A stretch of 64,000 nt of DNA from contig CAJOHJ010000002.1 in the NCBI GenBank assembly GCA_905234265.1, positions 122,304 through 186,303 on the forward strand, in the 5' to 3' direction. The notes beneath the pieces are model-generated. The model saw only the letters and a program-made list of their open reading frames with translations, was not told the origin of the DNA and did no database searches. Shown in pieces: positions 47,671 to 56,408 of the stretch (the first letter of the stretch is position 1; the number at the start of each line of letters is the position of its first letter). Source of the DNA: an uncultured Prevotella sp. (lineage in GTDB: Bacteria; Bacteroidota; Bacteroidia; Bacteroidales; Bacteroidaceae). Position numbers and translations under genes: made by a program.

Positions 47671-49092
47671 ATGCAGATAGACGAGGAGTATTTCCAATCA
47701 GAAGAGTTCCGCGAGCTGTTAGAGAGGTATGAGACAGCCATGGAAAGCGGTCAGCAGCCATTCCTGGATGCTGACGACTACACCGACATTGCCGACTACT
47801 ACTCGTGGCACGACGATGCCGAGCGCGCCTCGCAGGCCGTGGACATGGCCCTGGACATCTACCCGGAAGCCACGCTGCCAAATGTCTTCAAGGCCCGGCA
47901 GGCACTGCTCAACGAAGACTATGAGCAGGCAGAGGCATATCTGGACAACATCGGCGACCACGACGACCCCGACTATCACTACCTTAAGGCAGAAATCATG
48001 GTTGCCAGTGGCGACGAGGATGCTGCCGACGAATATCTGCGCGAATACGGACACTCCGTCGCCCCCGACGAGCAGGAAGACTTCATACGCGACTGCGCCA
48101 ACCTGTTCATCGACTACGGCGTCAGCGACAAGGCCTACCAGTGGATGATGCGTTCCAAGGGCGACAACAGCGACGACTTCAAGGAACTGATGGCACGCAC
48201 CCTTTTCGGGCTTGGAAAATACAAAGACTCAGAGCGGCTGTTCGGTGAACTGGTAGACCAGCACCCGTTTTCAAAGAACTACTGGAATGCACTTGCCTCT
48301 GCGCAGTACATGAGCGAAGACTACACCGGCGCCATCACCAGTTCGGAATACGCCATAGCCATCGACCCCAACGACCCCGACGGCATTCTACAGAAAGCCT
48401 GCGGACTGCTGCGCATCGGCAATTACGAGGAAGCCCTGAAGTACTATCAGCGATATACGGCAGTCGTTCCCGACGACGAATACGGCCTGCTGAACCAGGG
48501 AGTGTGCCTCGTAAACTTAGGCCGCTGCGACGATGCACTGCCAGCCCTGCGCATGGCACTTGCCATCTGCCCCAAGGACTCGCCGTATCTTGTACAGATT
48601 TATCAGGAGACGGCCTTCTGCTACGGCTATCTGCACCAGCCGCAGCAAGCCCTCAGCATGCTCGACAAGACCGACGCTCTGGACTGCGACCACACCGACG
48701 TCATGGTCGTCAGAGGCCACATACTGCTGCAGAATGGCTTGGTAGAGGAAGCCGAAGAAGCCTTCCAGAAAGCCATCAAGATGTCGCACAACGCCCCGAA
48801 CGTGCTTCTGCGCATCATCGTCTCGCTCTACGACAACCAATACGTCAATGCCTGCTACGAAATGCTGCTGAAGTTCCTTGCCATGACGCAGGAGTACTAT
48901 CCCGACTTCAAAGGCGGCTATGCCTACATGGCTCTGTGCTGCTACGACCTGCGGCGCACCGGGGAGTTCATGAAGTATCTCGCCCTGGCCGTGGAAAACA
49001 GCGAGCAGGAAGCCAAAGCCGTGCTTGGTTTCTTGTTTCCCGAAGGAATGCCTGTCACGGAATACGTTAAATACATGGAGTCAAGACTATGA
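47671..49092 (+). CDS. Tetratricopeptide-repeat protein
   Basis: The protein has 473 residues without a signal peptide. From about residue 40 on it is made of 34-residue helical pairs with the TPR pattern (SERLFGELVDQHPFSKNYWNALA; AITSSEYAIAIDPNDPDGIL; LPALRMALAICPKDSP; EEAEEAFQKAIKMSHNAP), roughly nine to eleven repeats. TPR arrays bind partner proteins; no enzyme domain is attached. It overlaps the 4-alpha-glucanotransferase gene by four bases, so the two are translated together; a role in glycogen or maltodextrin handling is possible but rests on that coupling alone. Confidence 0.88.
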   Translation: MQIDEEYFQSEEFRELLERYETAMESGQQPFLDADDYTDIADYYSWHDDAERASQAVDMALDIYPEATLPNVFKARQALLNEDYEQAEAYLDNIGDHDDPDYHYLKAEIMVASGDEDAADEYLREYGHSVAPDEQEDFIRDCANLFIDYGVSDKAYQWMMRSKGDNSDDFKELMARTLFGLGKYKDSERLFGELVDQHPFSKNYWNALASAQYMSEDYTGAITSSEYAIAIDPNDPDGILQKACGLLRIGNYEEALKYYQRYTAVVPDDEYGLLNQGVCLVNLGRCDDALPALRMALAICPKDSPYLVQIYQETAFCYGYLHQPQQALSMLDKTDALDCDHTDVMVVRGHILLQNGLVEEAEEAFQKAIKMSHNAPNVLLRIIVSLYDNQYVNACYEMLLKFLAMTQEYYPDFKGGYAYMALCCYDLRRTGEFMKYLALAVENSEQEAKAVLGFLFPEGMPVTEYVKYMESRL

Positions 49093-51719
49093 AACTAAAG
49101 TTCACCATACATTACCGCACACAGTGGGGCGAGAGCATGCATGTCAGCATAGACTTCTACAATGCCGACGGCACCGCACGCCACCAGAACGTCCGCATGC
49201 AGACACAGGACGGGGAGACGTGGTCCGTGGAGACTGCCACACTGTCAAGCCGACAGCACTCTATATCACATATTATATATAACTATCAGGTTGAGGACGA
49301 GAACAGCGACGAGGTGATCAGGAAAGAGTGGAACGAAGTGCCGCGTCTCTATCACGTCGACATTTCCAAGGACTACGTGTTTCCCGACCAATGGCGCGAC
49401 CGTCCGCTGCCGCTGCATCTCTATTCCGACGCATACCTTGTCACCACTGGCGTACGCCAGCAGGAAGAAATGAAGGCACTGCCCCTGCCGCTGTTCCGCC
49501 GCACGATAGTCTTCCGCGTGTCGGCACCGCAGCTGAAGTCAGGCCAGTCGGTAGCCGTCTGCGGCAGCCATCCCTCAATAGGAGCCTGGAATCCCTCGCG
49601 CTATGTCGCCATGCAGTATGCCGGCATGGGCGAGTGGATGCTGTCTGTCGACGCACAGGGATGGATGATGCCCATAGAATACAAATATGTGGTGACCGAC
49701 GACAGCACCCACAGCCTTGTGGCTTGGGAAGACGGCGACAACCGCACCATCGACGAAGGAGTGACTGCCGACGGGCAGGTGCTCGTGATGTGCGGCGGAC
49801 ACCTGCGCATGGCAGAGGACACCTGGAGAGCAGCAGGCGTAAGCATTCCTGTGTTTGCCCTCCGCAGCAGCCATTCATACGGCGTCGGCGACTTCGGCGA
49901 CCTGAAGCGCTTCGTGGACTGGATGGTGCTGACAGGCATGAAAATCATCCAGATACTGCCCGTCAACGACACCACCACCGACGGCCACTGGCACGACTCA
50001 CACCCATACAACATCGTCAGCGCCTTTGCGCTGCATCCGCACTACACTGACCTTGAGGAGGCAGGCACACTGCGCAACAGGCAGCACCGCCTGGCCTTCG
50101 AGCGACGCCGCCAGGAGCTGAACGAGCTGCCATACACTGACTACGAGGCCGTAGAACGGGTAAAGAGCGAATATCTGCAGGAACTCTACGCCGAACAGGG
50201 ACGGGAAGTGACGGCTACTGACGACTTCAAGGCCTTTGCCGCCGACAACGACTTCTGGCTGAAGCCCTACACAGCATATATCATGAAGAAGATGCCGTCG
50301 CAGGACGCCGGATACATCAGCTACGTGCAGTACCTGCTGCACCGGCAGCTGAAGGCCGCCTCCGACTATGCACACTCCAAGGGTATTGCCATCAAGGGCG
50401 ACCTTCCCATCGGCATCAGTGCCGACAGCGCAGACGTGGCAGCCAACCCGGACCTTTTCAACACAAGCGTGAAGACAGGCACCATGCCCGACGCCGACAA
50501 TCCGCAGGGACAAAACTGGGGATTTCCGGCCTACCGGTGGGACAAGGACTCACAGGCCGGCCGCGAGCTGACTGGCTGGTTCCAGAGCCGTCTGAGGCAC
50601 ATGGAACAATACTTCGACGCTCTGCGAATAGACCACATTCTGGGATATTTCCGCATCTGGGAAATTCCCGACAATGCCACATCAGGACTGCTTGGCCACT
50701 TCTCACCGTCGCTGCCGCTGAACGTCAGCGAGATAGAGTACTTCGGACTGCAGTTCCGCAAAGACATGTTCACCAGACCGTTCATCAACGACCGCATAGT
50801 GGAACGCCTCTTCGGCATACATGCACAGTTCGTGCGCGACAACTTCCTCGTCAGCAAGGCCTATGGACTCTACAACCTCAAGGAGCAGTTCCAGACACAG
50901 CGCGACATTGCCGCCCACTTTGCCGGCCGCACCGACGAGAGCAGCCTCTGGATAAGAGACGGGCTGATGCAGCTGGTGGCAAACGTGCTGTTCGTCGAAG
51001 ACTCCCATCAGAGCGACATGTATCACCCGCGCATTGGCGCCATAGGCGAACCGATATTCACATACCTCTCTGCCGAGGACAAGGATGCATACATGCGGCT
51101 CTACAACAACTACTTCTACCAGCGGCACAGCACACTGTGGGCCAGGCAGGCTCTGTGGCTGCTGCCGAGCATTCTGCACGGCCAGCACATGCTGATATGC
51201 GCCGAGGACTTAGGGACTCTGCCTGAGTGTACCGAGTCTGTGCTTGACCAGCTGCGGATACTTACGCTTGAAATCCAGCAGATGCCGAAGCACGGCAGCA
51301 ACTTCGAATTTGCACACCTGGAGTCGAACCCTCTGCGCAGCGTGGCAACCATCAGCACCCACGACATGGCGCCGCTGCGGCTCTGGTGGCAGCAGCAGAC
51401 GGAAAGCCGGCAGCGATACTACGCCACCATGCTGCAGAAGCAGGGCCATGCACCCGAACAGCTGCCTGCACACCTGGCAGAGGAAATCCTGGCACGCCAT
51501 CTGTACTGCCCGTCGATGCTCTGCATCTTCTCACTGCAGGACTGGCTGTCGATGGACACGCTGCTGCGCCGCAAAAACGCACAGGAAGAAAGGATAAACA
51601 CGCCAAGCGACCCATTCAACCGCTGGCAGTACCGCATGCACCTCACCATTGAGGAACTGACAGCGGCAACAAAATATAATAATAAGGTGAAAACGCTCAT
51701 ACAGCGCAGCCGCCGCTGA
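49089..51719 (+). CDS. malQ: 4-alpha-glucanotransferase (GH77) with two N-terminal starch-binding domains
   Basis: The protein has 876 residues. Two CBM20-like domains occupy about 1-110 and 135-240 (VCGSHPSIGAWNPSRYVAM is the clear signature in the second). The GH77 barrel follows, with catalytic Asp in ALRIDHILGYFRIWE (about 515), Glu in CAEDLGTLP (about 706) and Asp in STHDM (about 759), all present. It moves glucan segments between maltodextrins. The domain arrangement is that of the larger plant DPE2-like and Bacteroidetes enzymes rather than E. coli MalQ. No signal peptide, so it is cytoplasmic. The HAD phosphatase gene follows after 21 bases. Confidence 0.93.
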   Translation: MKLKFTIHYRTQWGESMHVSIDFYNADGTARHQNVRMQTQDGETWSVETATLSSRQHSISHIIYNYQVEDENSDEVIRKEWNEVPRLYHVDISKDYVFPDQWRDRPLPLHLYSDAYLVTTGVRQQEEMKALPLPLFRRTIVFRVSAPQLKSGQSVAVCGSHPSIGAWNPSRYVAMQYAGMGEWMLSVDAQGWMMPIEYKYVVTDDSTHSLVAWEDGDNRTIDEGVTADGQVLVMCGGHLRMAEDTWRAAGVSIPVFALRSSHSYGVGDFGDLKRFVDWMVLTGMKIIQILPVNDTTTDGHWHDSHPYNIVSAFALHPHYTDLEEAGTLRNRQHRLAFERRRQELNELPYTDYEAVERVKSEYLQELYAEQGREVTATDDFKAFAADNDFWLKPYTAYIMKKMPSQDAGYISYVQYLLHRQLKAASDYAHSKGIAIKGDLPIGISADSADVAANPDLFNTSVKTGTMPDADNPQGQNWGFPAYRWDKDSQAGRELTGWFQSRLRHMEQYFDALRIDHILGYFRIWEIPDNATSGLLGHFSPSLPLNVSEIEYFGLQFRKDMFTRPFINDRIVERLFGIHAQFVRDNFLVSKAYGLYNLKEQFQTQRDIAAHFAGRTDESSLWIRDGLMQLVANVLFVEDSHQSDMYHPRIGAIGEPIFTYLSAEDKDAYMRLYNNYFYQRHSTLWARQALWLLPSILHGQHMLICAEDLGTLPECTESVLDQLRILTLEIQQMPKHGSNFEFAHLESNPLRSVATISTHDMAPLRLWWQQQTESRQRYYATMLQKQGHAPEQLPAHLAEEILARHLYCPSMLCIFSLQDWLSMDTLLRRKNAQEERINTPSDPFNRWQYRMHLTIEELTAATKYNNKVKTLIQRSRR

Positions 51720-51740
51720 GCGACACTGCCTACGAAAACA

Positions 51741-52415
51741 ATGTACAAGACATATATCTTCGACCTCGACGGCACGCTGCTCGACACTCTGCAAGACCTT
51801 ACCAACAGCGTCAACCACGCCCTTGCCATGCACGGCATGCCACAGCACTCAAAGGAAGACATACGCAGGTTTGTGGGCAACGGCATCCGCCTGCTGATGG
51901 AAAGAGCAGTCCCCGGCGGTGCCGGAAATGCCGACTTCGACGCGGCCTTTGCCGACTTCCGCAAGCACTACATGGAGCATTCCACCGACACCACCAGACC
52001 CTACGACGGCATTCCGCAGACGCTTGACGCGCTGAAGGCCAGCGGCTGCAAGATTGCCGTCGTCAGCAACAAGATGATGGCAGCCACGCAGACTCTGGTG
52101 AGCCACTTCTTCCCACAGGTAGACGTCGCCATCGGCGAACACGAAGCCGCAGGCATCCGCAAGAAGCCTGCACCCGACACCGTCTTCGAAGCCCTCCGCC
52201 TGCTGGGTGCCGGCAGTGCCGCAAGCGACTCTGCCAACGACAGACGGGAAACAGTCTACGTGGGCGACAGCGACGTAGACATAGAGACCGCACGCAATGC
52301 CGGACTGCCGTGCATCAGCGTGCTGTGGGGCTTTCGCGACCGCCAGTTCCTCGAGGAACACGGCGGAAAGACTTTTATTACACGCCCGGAAGACCTGCTG
52401 ACAGCAGAACCATAG
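51741..52415 (+). CDS. HAD-family phosphatase, phosphoglycolate phosphatase-like
   Basis: The protein has 224 residues. Motif I is FDLDGTLLDTLQDL at 5-18, with both nucleophile Asp residues; a helical cap follows (FVGNGIRLLMERAV); motif II is VVSNK near 111, and motif III/IV is YVGDSDVDIETARNAGLPCISVLWGFRD near 173. The sequence is of the Gph/PGP type that hydrolyses small phosphate esters such as 2-phosphoglycolate. It is the third gene of the TPR-malQ run. A C-terminal Arg-rich end (FITRPEDLLT) is family-typical. Confidence 0.88.
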   Translation: MYKTYIFDLDGTLLDTLQDLTNSVNHALAMHGMPQHSKEDIRRFVGNGIRLLMERAVPGGAGNADFDAAFADFRKHYMEHSTDTTRPYDGIPQTLDALKASGCKIAVVSNKMMAATQTLVSHFFPQVDVAIGEHEAAGIRKKPAPDTVFEALRLLGAGSAASDSANDRRETVYVGDSDVDIETARNAGLPCISVLWGFRDRQFLEEHGGKTFITRPEDLLTAEP

Positions 52416-52458
52416 TAACACGCAGAGAGAATTTCGGAACATGCAGGGATATTTTCAT
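52416..52458. repeat. Degenerate two-unit 21-base repeat
   Basis: TAACACGCAGAGAGAATTTC and the next unit GAACATGCAGGGATATTTTC follow directly after the HAD gene. They are diverged members of the main 21-base family. Confidence 0.6.
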
Positions 52459-52507
52459 TATCTCTTAAATTATTGCAAAAATTAGTAGCTTATTGATAAT
52501 TATTTTA

Positions 52508-52515
52508 TACCTTTG
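52508..52515 (+). promoter_or_regulatory. pheS: -7 box TACCTTTG of the pheS gene
   Basis: TATACCTTTGCAGC lies 32 bases before ATG 52547. No clear -33 box; the upstream region is very AT-rich. Confidence 0.65.
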
Positions 52516-52546
52516 CAGCACAAAATAAAGAACATTACAAGAAATT

Positions 52547-53605
52547 ATGATACTTGAGAAAATAGAACAGTTAATGCGCGAGGTGCAGGCCGCAACTGCC
52601 CACAACGCAGAGGAAGTAGAGCAGCTGCGCCAGAAATATCTTAGCAAGAAGGGTGAGATAACACTGCTGATGAACGATTTCCGCTCGATTGCCGCCGACC
52701 AGAAGAAGACCGTAGGCATGAAAATCAACGAGCTGAAGCAGCTGACACAGGAGCGCATAAACCAGATGAAGGCAGAATGCGAAATGCAGGAGGACACTGC
52801 CGGCAACATCGACCTGACACGCTCACCCTACCCCGTCAGGCTCGGCACGCGCCATCCGCTGACCATCGTCACCAACGAGATAATAGACATTTTCTCACGC
52901 ATGGGCTTTGTGCTGGCCGACGGTCCCGAGGTGGAGGACGACCTGCACGTGTTCACCAAGATGAACTTTGCCGCCGACCATCCCGCACGCGACATGCAGG
53001 ACACATTCTTCGTGAGCCAGCACCCCAACGACGTCACCAAGAACATACTGCTGCGTTCGCACACCTCGTCGGTGCAGGCACGCGTGATGGAACACATGCA
53101 CACCGAGGACGGCAAGCTGACAGCCCCCATACGCGTCATCTGCCCGGGCCGTGTCTACAGAAACGAGGCCATCACGGCACGCGCACACTGCTTCTTCCAC
53201 CAGGTGGAAGGACTGTACATCGACAAGAACGTCTCGTTCACCGACCTTAAGCAGGTGCTGCTCAGCTTCGCACGCGAAATGTTCGGCCCCGACACGCAGA
53301 TTCGCCTCCGCCCGTCATACTTCCCATTCACCGAGCCAAGCGCAGAGATGGATATTTCATGCTTCATCTGCGGCGGCGAAGGCTGCGGCTTCTGCAAGCA
53401 CACCGGATGGGTGGAAATACTGGGCTGCGGCATGGTTGACCCCAACGTGCTTGAACAGTGCGGCATAGACCCCAACGAATATTCCGGCTATGCATTCGGC
53501 ATGGGCGTCGAGCGCATCACAAACCTGAAATACAGAGTTTCCGACTTGCGCATGTTCTCTGAAAACGACGTGCGCTTCCTTGAAGAATTTACTGCCGCCA
53601 ACTAA
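52547..53605 (+). CDS. pheS: Phenylalanyl-tRNA synthetase alpha subunit
   Basis: The protein has 352 residues. The N-terminal 90 form the tRNA-contacting coiled coil (EVEQLRQKYLSKKGEITLLM near 24). The class II catalytic core has motif 2 GRVYRNEAITARAHCFFHQVEGLYID near 202, GCGFCKHTGWVEILGCGMVDPNVL near 284 and motif 3 GMGVERITNLKY near 323. It charges tRNA-Phe together with PheT, whose gene is not adjacent here (the pair is split in this genome or pheT is elsewhere). Confidence 0.96.
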   Translation: MILEKIEQLMREVQAATAHNAEEVEQLRQKYLSKKGEITLLMNDFRSIAADQKKTVGMKINELKQLTQERINQMKAECEMQEDTAGNIDLTRSPYPVRLGTRHPLTIVTNEIIDIFSRMGFVLADGPEVEDDLHVFTKMNFAADHPARDMQDTFFVSQHPNDVTKNILLRSHTSSVQARVMEHMHTEDGKLTAPIRVICPGRVYRNEAITARAHCFFHQVEGLYIDKNVSFTDLKQVLLSFAREMFGPDTQIRLRPSYFPFTEPSAEMDISCFICGGEGCGFCKHTGWVEILGCGMVDPNVLEQCGIDPNEYSGYAFGMGVERITNLKYRVSDLRMFSENDVRFLEEFTAAN

Positions 53606-53615
53606 GGGAGACACT

Positions 53616-54224
53616 ATGAAAATAGCAGTGATGACACAACCCACATTCTTTGTGGAAGAGGACAAAATCCTGACGTCGCTGTTCGACGAGGGACTCGACA
53701 ACCTGCACCTCTACAAGCCCGGAGCATCGCCAATGTACTCTGAGCGACTGCTGACACTATTGCCCAACGACTGCTACAATAGAATTACCGTACACGACAA
53801 CTTCTACCTGAAGGAAGAATACGGCCTGCACGGCATTCACATCGACGACGCCACGGCAAATCCGCCGGCAGGCTACAAAGGACACATCAGCAGAACATGC
53901 AACAAACTCGACCTGCTGAAGGAAACCAAGAAACATTCCGACTACGTATTCCTGAAATACATCTTCGACAGCCAGACGGAGCCAGACTGCAAGGCTTCGT
54001 TCACTATGGCTGACCTGCAAGAGGCTGCCGACCGCGGCCTCATCGACAAGCATGTCTATGCCCTTGGCGGAATGAACATCAACAACATTTCCATTGCCAA
54101 GGAGCTGGGCTTCGGAGGAATAGTCTTCAGCGGCGACCTCTGGAACCGCTTCAACATCCATCAGGAACTCGACTACGGCGCGCTGATAGAGCATTTCGTA
54201 AAGCTGCGCAAGGCTGCCGGATGA
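53616..54224 (+). CDS. Thiamine phosphate synthase-like (ThiE/TenI) protein
   Basis: The protein has 202 residues with the ThiE/TenI TIM-barrel pattern: EEDKILTSLFDEGLDNLHLYKP near 14, YGLHGIHIDD near 70, YVFLKYIFDSQT near 110 and VYALGGMNINNISIAKELGFGGIVFSGDLW near 147-176. The phosphate-binding C-terminal part is present, but the catalytic HxGQxD-like segment is replaced by HGIHIDD, as in other Bacteroidetes homologues; so it may have lost or changed activity. It is preceded by AAGGGAG (53604-53610), a strong Shine-Dalgarno sequence that is rare in this genome, and lies ten bases after pheS. Confidence 0.75.
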   Translation: MKIAVMTQPTFFVEEDKILTSLFDEGLDNLHLYKPGASPMYSERLLTLLPNDCYNRITVHDNFYLKEEYGLHGIHIDDATANPPAGYKGHISRTCNKLDLLKETKKHSDYVFLKYIFDSQTEPDCKASFTMADLQEAADRGLIDKHVYALGGMNINNISIAKELGFGGIVFSGDLWNRFNIHQELDYGALIEHFVKLRKAAG

Positions 54225-54270
54225 CGACATCAACAGAAACAATACAGGAGAAGCTATTACAAAAAACAAT

Positions 54271-55209
54271 ATGAGTGCCAACAAGAATTACATGGTGTTT
54301 TCAGGCACCGCAACAAAGTATCTGGCAGAGAAAATCTGTCAGAGTTTAGGCTGTCCGCTGGGAGAACTCCAGATGACGAAGTTCTCTGACGGCGAATTTG
54401 CAGTAAGCTACGAAGAAAGCATTCGCGGACGCGACATCTTCCTCGTGCAGAGTACATTCCCCTCATCGGACAATCTCATGGAGCTGCTGCTGATGATTGA
54501 CGCTGCAAAGCGAGCATCGGCCAGAACCATAAACGCAGTGATACCCTACTTCGGATGGGCAAGGCAGGACCGCAAGGACAAGCCACGCGTCAGCATCGGA
54601 GCAAAGCTGGTGGCCGACCTGCTCTCGGCTGCAGGCGTCAACCGCGTAATAACAATGGATTTGCACGCCGACCAGATACAGGGTTTCTTCGACGTACCCG
54701 TCGACCACCTTTACGCATCGGGAGTGATACTGCCCTACCTGCAGAGCCTGAAACTGGACAACATGGTGATTGCCTCGCCAGACGTAGGCGGCTCCAAGCG
54801 TGCCAACACCTACGCCAAATATCTGGGCTGCCCGCTGGTACTCTGCAACAAGACCCGCGCACGTGCCAACGTGGTGGCGTCAATGCAGATAATCGGCGAC
54901 GTGGAGGGCAAGAATGTCGTAATCATCGACGACATGGTTGACACGGCTGGCACCATCACCAAGGCGGCAGACATCATGAAGGAAGCCGGTGCAACGACCG
55001 TCCGTGCGTGTGCTTCGCACTGCGTGATGAGCGGCCCGGCCAGCGAGCGCGTACAGGCATCGGCCCTGGAGGAAATCGTCTTCACCGACTCAATACCATA
55101 CACCCAGCGCTGCGCAAAGGTCAAGCAGCTGAGCGTTGCCGACATGTTTGCAGAGGCCATCCGCAGGGTTATCAACAACCAGAGCATCAGCAATCTGTAC
55201 ATTGTCTAA
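54271..55209 (+). CDS. prs: Ribose-phosphate pyrophosphokinase (PRPP synthetase)
   Basis: The protein has 312 residues. Typical segments: FSDGEFAVSYEESIRGRDIFLVQS near 34, YFGWARQDRKDKPRVSIGAKLVADLL near 93, TMDLHADQIQGFFDVPVDHLYA near 128 (metal and ATP site) and the PRPP-binding VVIIDDMVDTAGTI near 214. It makes PRPP from ribose 5-phosphate and ATP for nucleotide, His and Trp synthesis. The gene continues the plus-strand run with short spacers. Confidence 0.96.
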   Translation: MSANKNYMVFSGTATKYLAEKICQSLGCPLGELQMTKFSDGEFAVSYEESIRGRDIFLVQSTFPSSDNLMELLLMIDAAKRASARTINAVIPYFGWARQDRKDKPRVSIGAKLVADLLSAAGVNRVITMDLHADQIQGFFDVPVDHLYASGVILPYLQSLKLDNMVIASPDVGGSKRANTYAKYLGCPLVLCNKTRARANVVASMQIIGDVEGKNVVIIDDMVDTAGTITKAADIMKEAGATTVRACASHCVMSGPASERVQASALEEIVFTDSIPYTQRCAKVKQLSVADMFAEAIRRVINNQSISNLYIV

Positions 55210-55234
55210 TCACTCTCTGACGGACACCGGAAAT

Positions 55235-56332
55235 ATGAAAAACATAACAACTTTAATGGGAGCTATGCTGCTGTGCGTGCTGGCATCGTGTCAGGCACAG
55301 TCGTACAAAATCAGCGGCACAGCCGAGGGCATGAATGACGGTGACACCATCTTCCTGACGACCGACATGCTGACTGGCCTTCCACAGGACACCATCATCG
55401 TCAAGGACGGCAAGTTCGCCACCACTGGCACGGCAGACTCCGTGCAGCTGGCAATGCTGTATTCGGCAACGCGCAATGAGATTAACACCCCCTTCTTCCT
55501 GGAGCCGGGCAACATCAGCATTGCGCTGAAGGAGACTCCCGGCGAAAGCCGTGTGGGAGGCACCAAGTGCAACAACCAGTGGCAGAAACTAAATGACTCG
55601 GTGATGGTGATTGGCCGTGAGATAAACCGCATAGCAGAGAATGTCTACGGAGGCACCATGCCCCCCGACGAACAGCGACGCGGCATGGAAGCCATTGAAA
55701 AGCTGAACAAGAGGTTTGCCGACGTGGTAGTCAAGAGCGCCGAGGAAAACACCGACAACGAGTTCGGATATTTCCTGCTGTCATACTATCCGGAGGAAAT
55801 CATCGACAATGCCACGCGCCTGAGGCTCATCGGCCAAATGTCGGAAGAATTCCAGAAGCGCCCTTCTGTACGGAAAATGAAGGAAGCCATTGCCAAGGCT
55901 GCCAAGACTGCCGAGGGCAGCCAGCTGCCTGAATTCTCGCAGCCGGCACCTGACGGAGAAATGGTGAGCATCACTGAAGAAGTGAAGAAGAACAAGCTGA
56001 CCATCATCGACTTCTGGGCATCATGGTGCGGTCCGTGCCGCAAGGAAATGCCTTTCATGGTTGAACTCTACAACAAATACAAGGACAAAGGCCTTGGCAT
56101 CGTAGGCGTCTCGCTCGACGAGAACAGCGACGCATGGCAGGGAGCCATCAAGCAGCTCGGCATGCCGTGGCCGCAGATGAGCGACCTGAAAGGATGGAAG
56201 AATGCTGCTGCCGAAATGTTCAACGTAACCAGCATTCCGCAAACCATAGTCGTAGACGGCAGCGGAAAGATACTGCGCCGCGGACTTCGCGGACAGGAGC
56301 TGGAAATGTTCGTCGCAGACAACCTGAAATAA
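55235..56332 (+). CDS. TlpA/ResA-like thiol-disulfide oxidoreductase lipoprotein with DUF4369 domain
   Basis: The protein has 365 residues and lipobox LASC (Cys 19). Residues about 22-120 form a DUF4369 beta domain (SYKISGTAEGMNDGDTIFL), a helical middle part follows, and a thioredoxin domain ends the protein with WASWCGPCRKEMPF (CxxC at about 265-268), GIVGVSLDEN and the cis-Pro segment TSIPQTIVVD. It should exchange disulfides in the periplasm, attached to a membrane. An in-frame upstream start reaching into prs is rejected in favour of ATG 55235. Confidence 0.88.
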   Translation: MKNITTLMGAMLLCVLASCQAQSYKISGTAEGMNDGDTIFLTTDMLTGLPQDTIIVKDGKFATTGTADSVQLAMLYSATRNEINTPFFLEPGNISIALKETPGESRVGGTKCNNQWQKLNDSVMVIGREINRIAENVYGGTMPPDEQRRGMEAIEKLNKRFADVVVKSAEENTDNEFGYFLLSYYPEEIIDNATRLRLIGQMSEEFQKRPSVRKMKEAIAKAAKTAEGSQLPEFSQPAPDGEMVSITEEVKKNKLTIIDFWASWCGPCRKEMPFMVELYNKYKDKGLGIVGVSLDENSDAWQGAIKQLGMPWPQMSDLKGWKNAAAEMFNVTSIPQTIVVDGSGKILRRGLRGQELEMFVADNLK

Positions 56333-56408
56333 CAACACTCACTGCGGCACACATGACGTGCCATGCAAGAACAAAAACATTGACTGACTAAACAAATAAC
56401 ACTCCAAA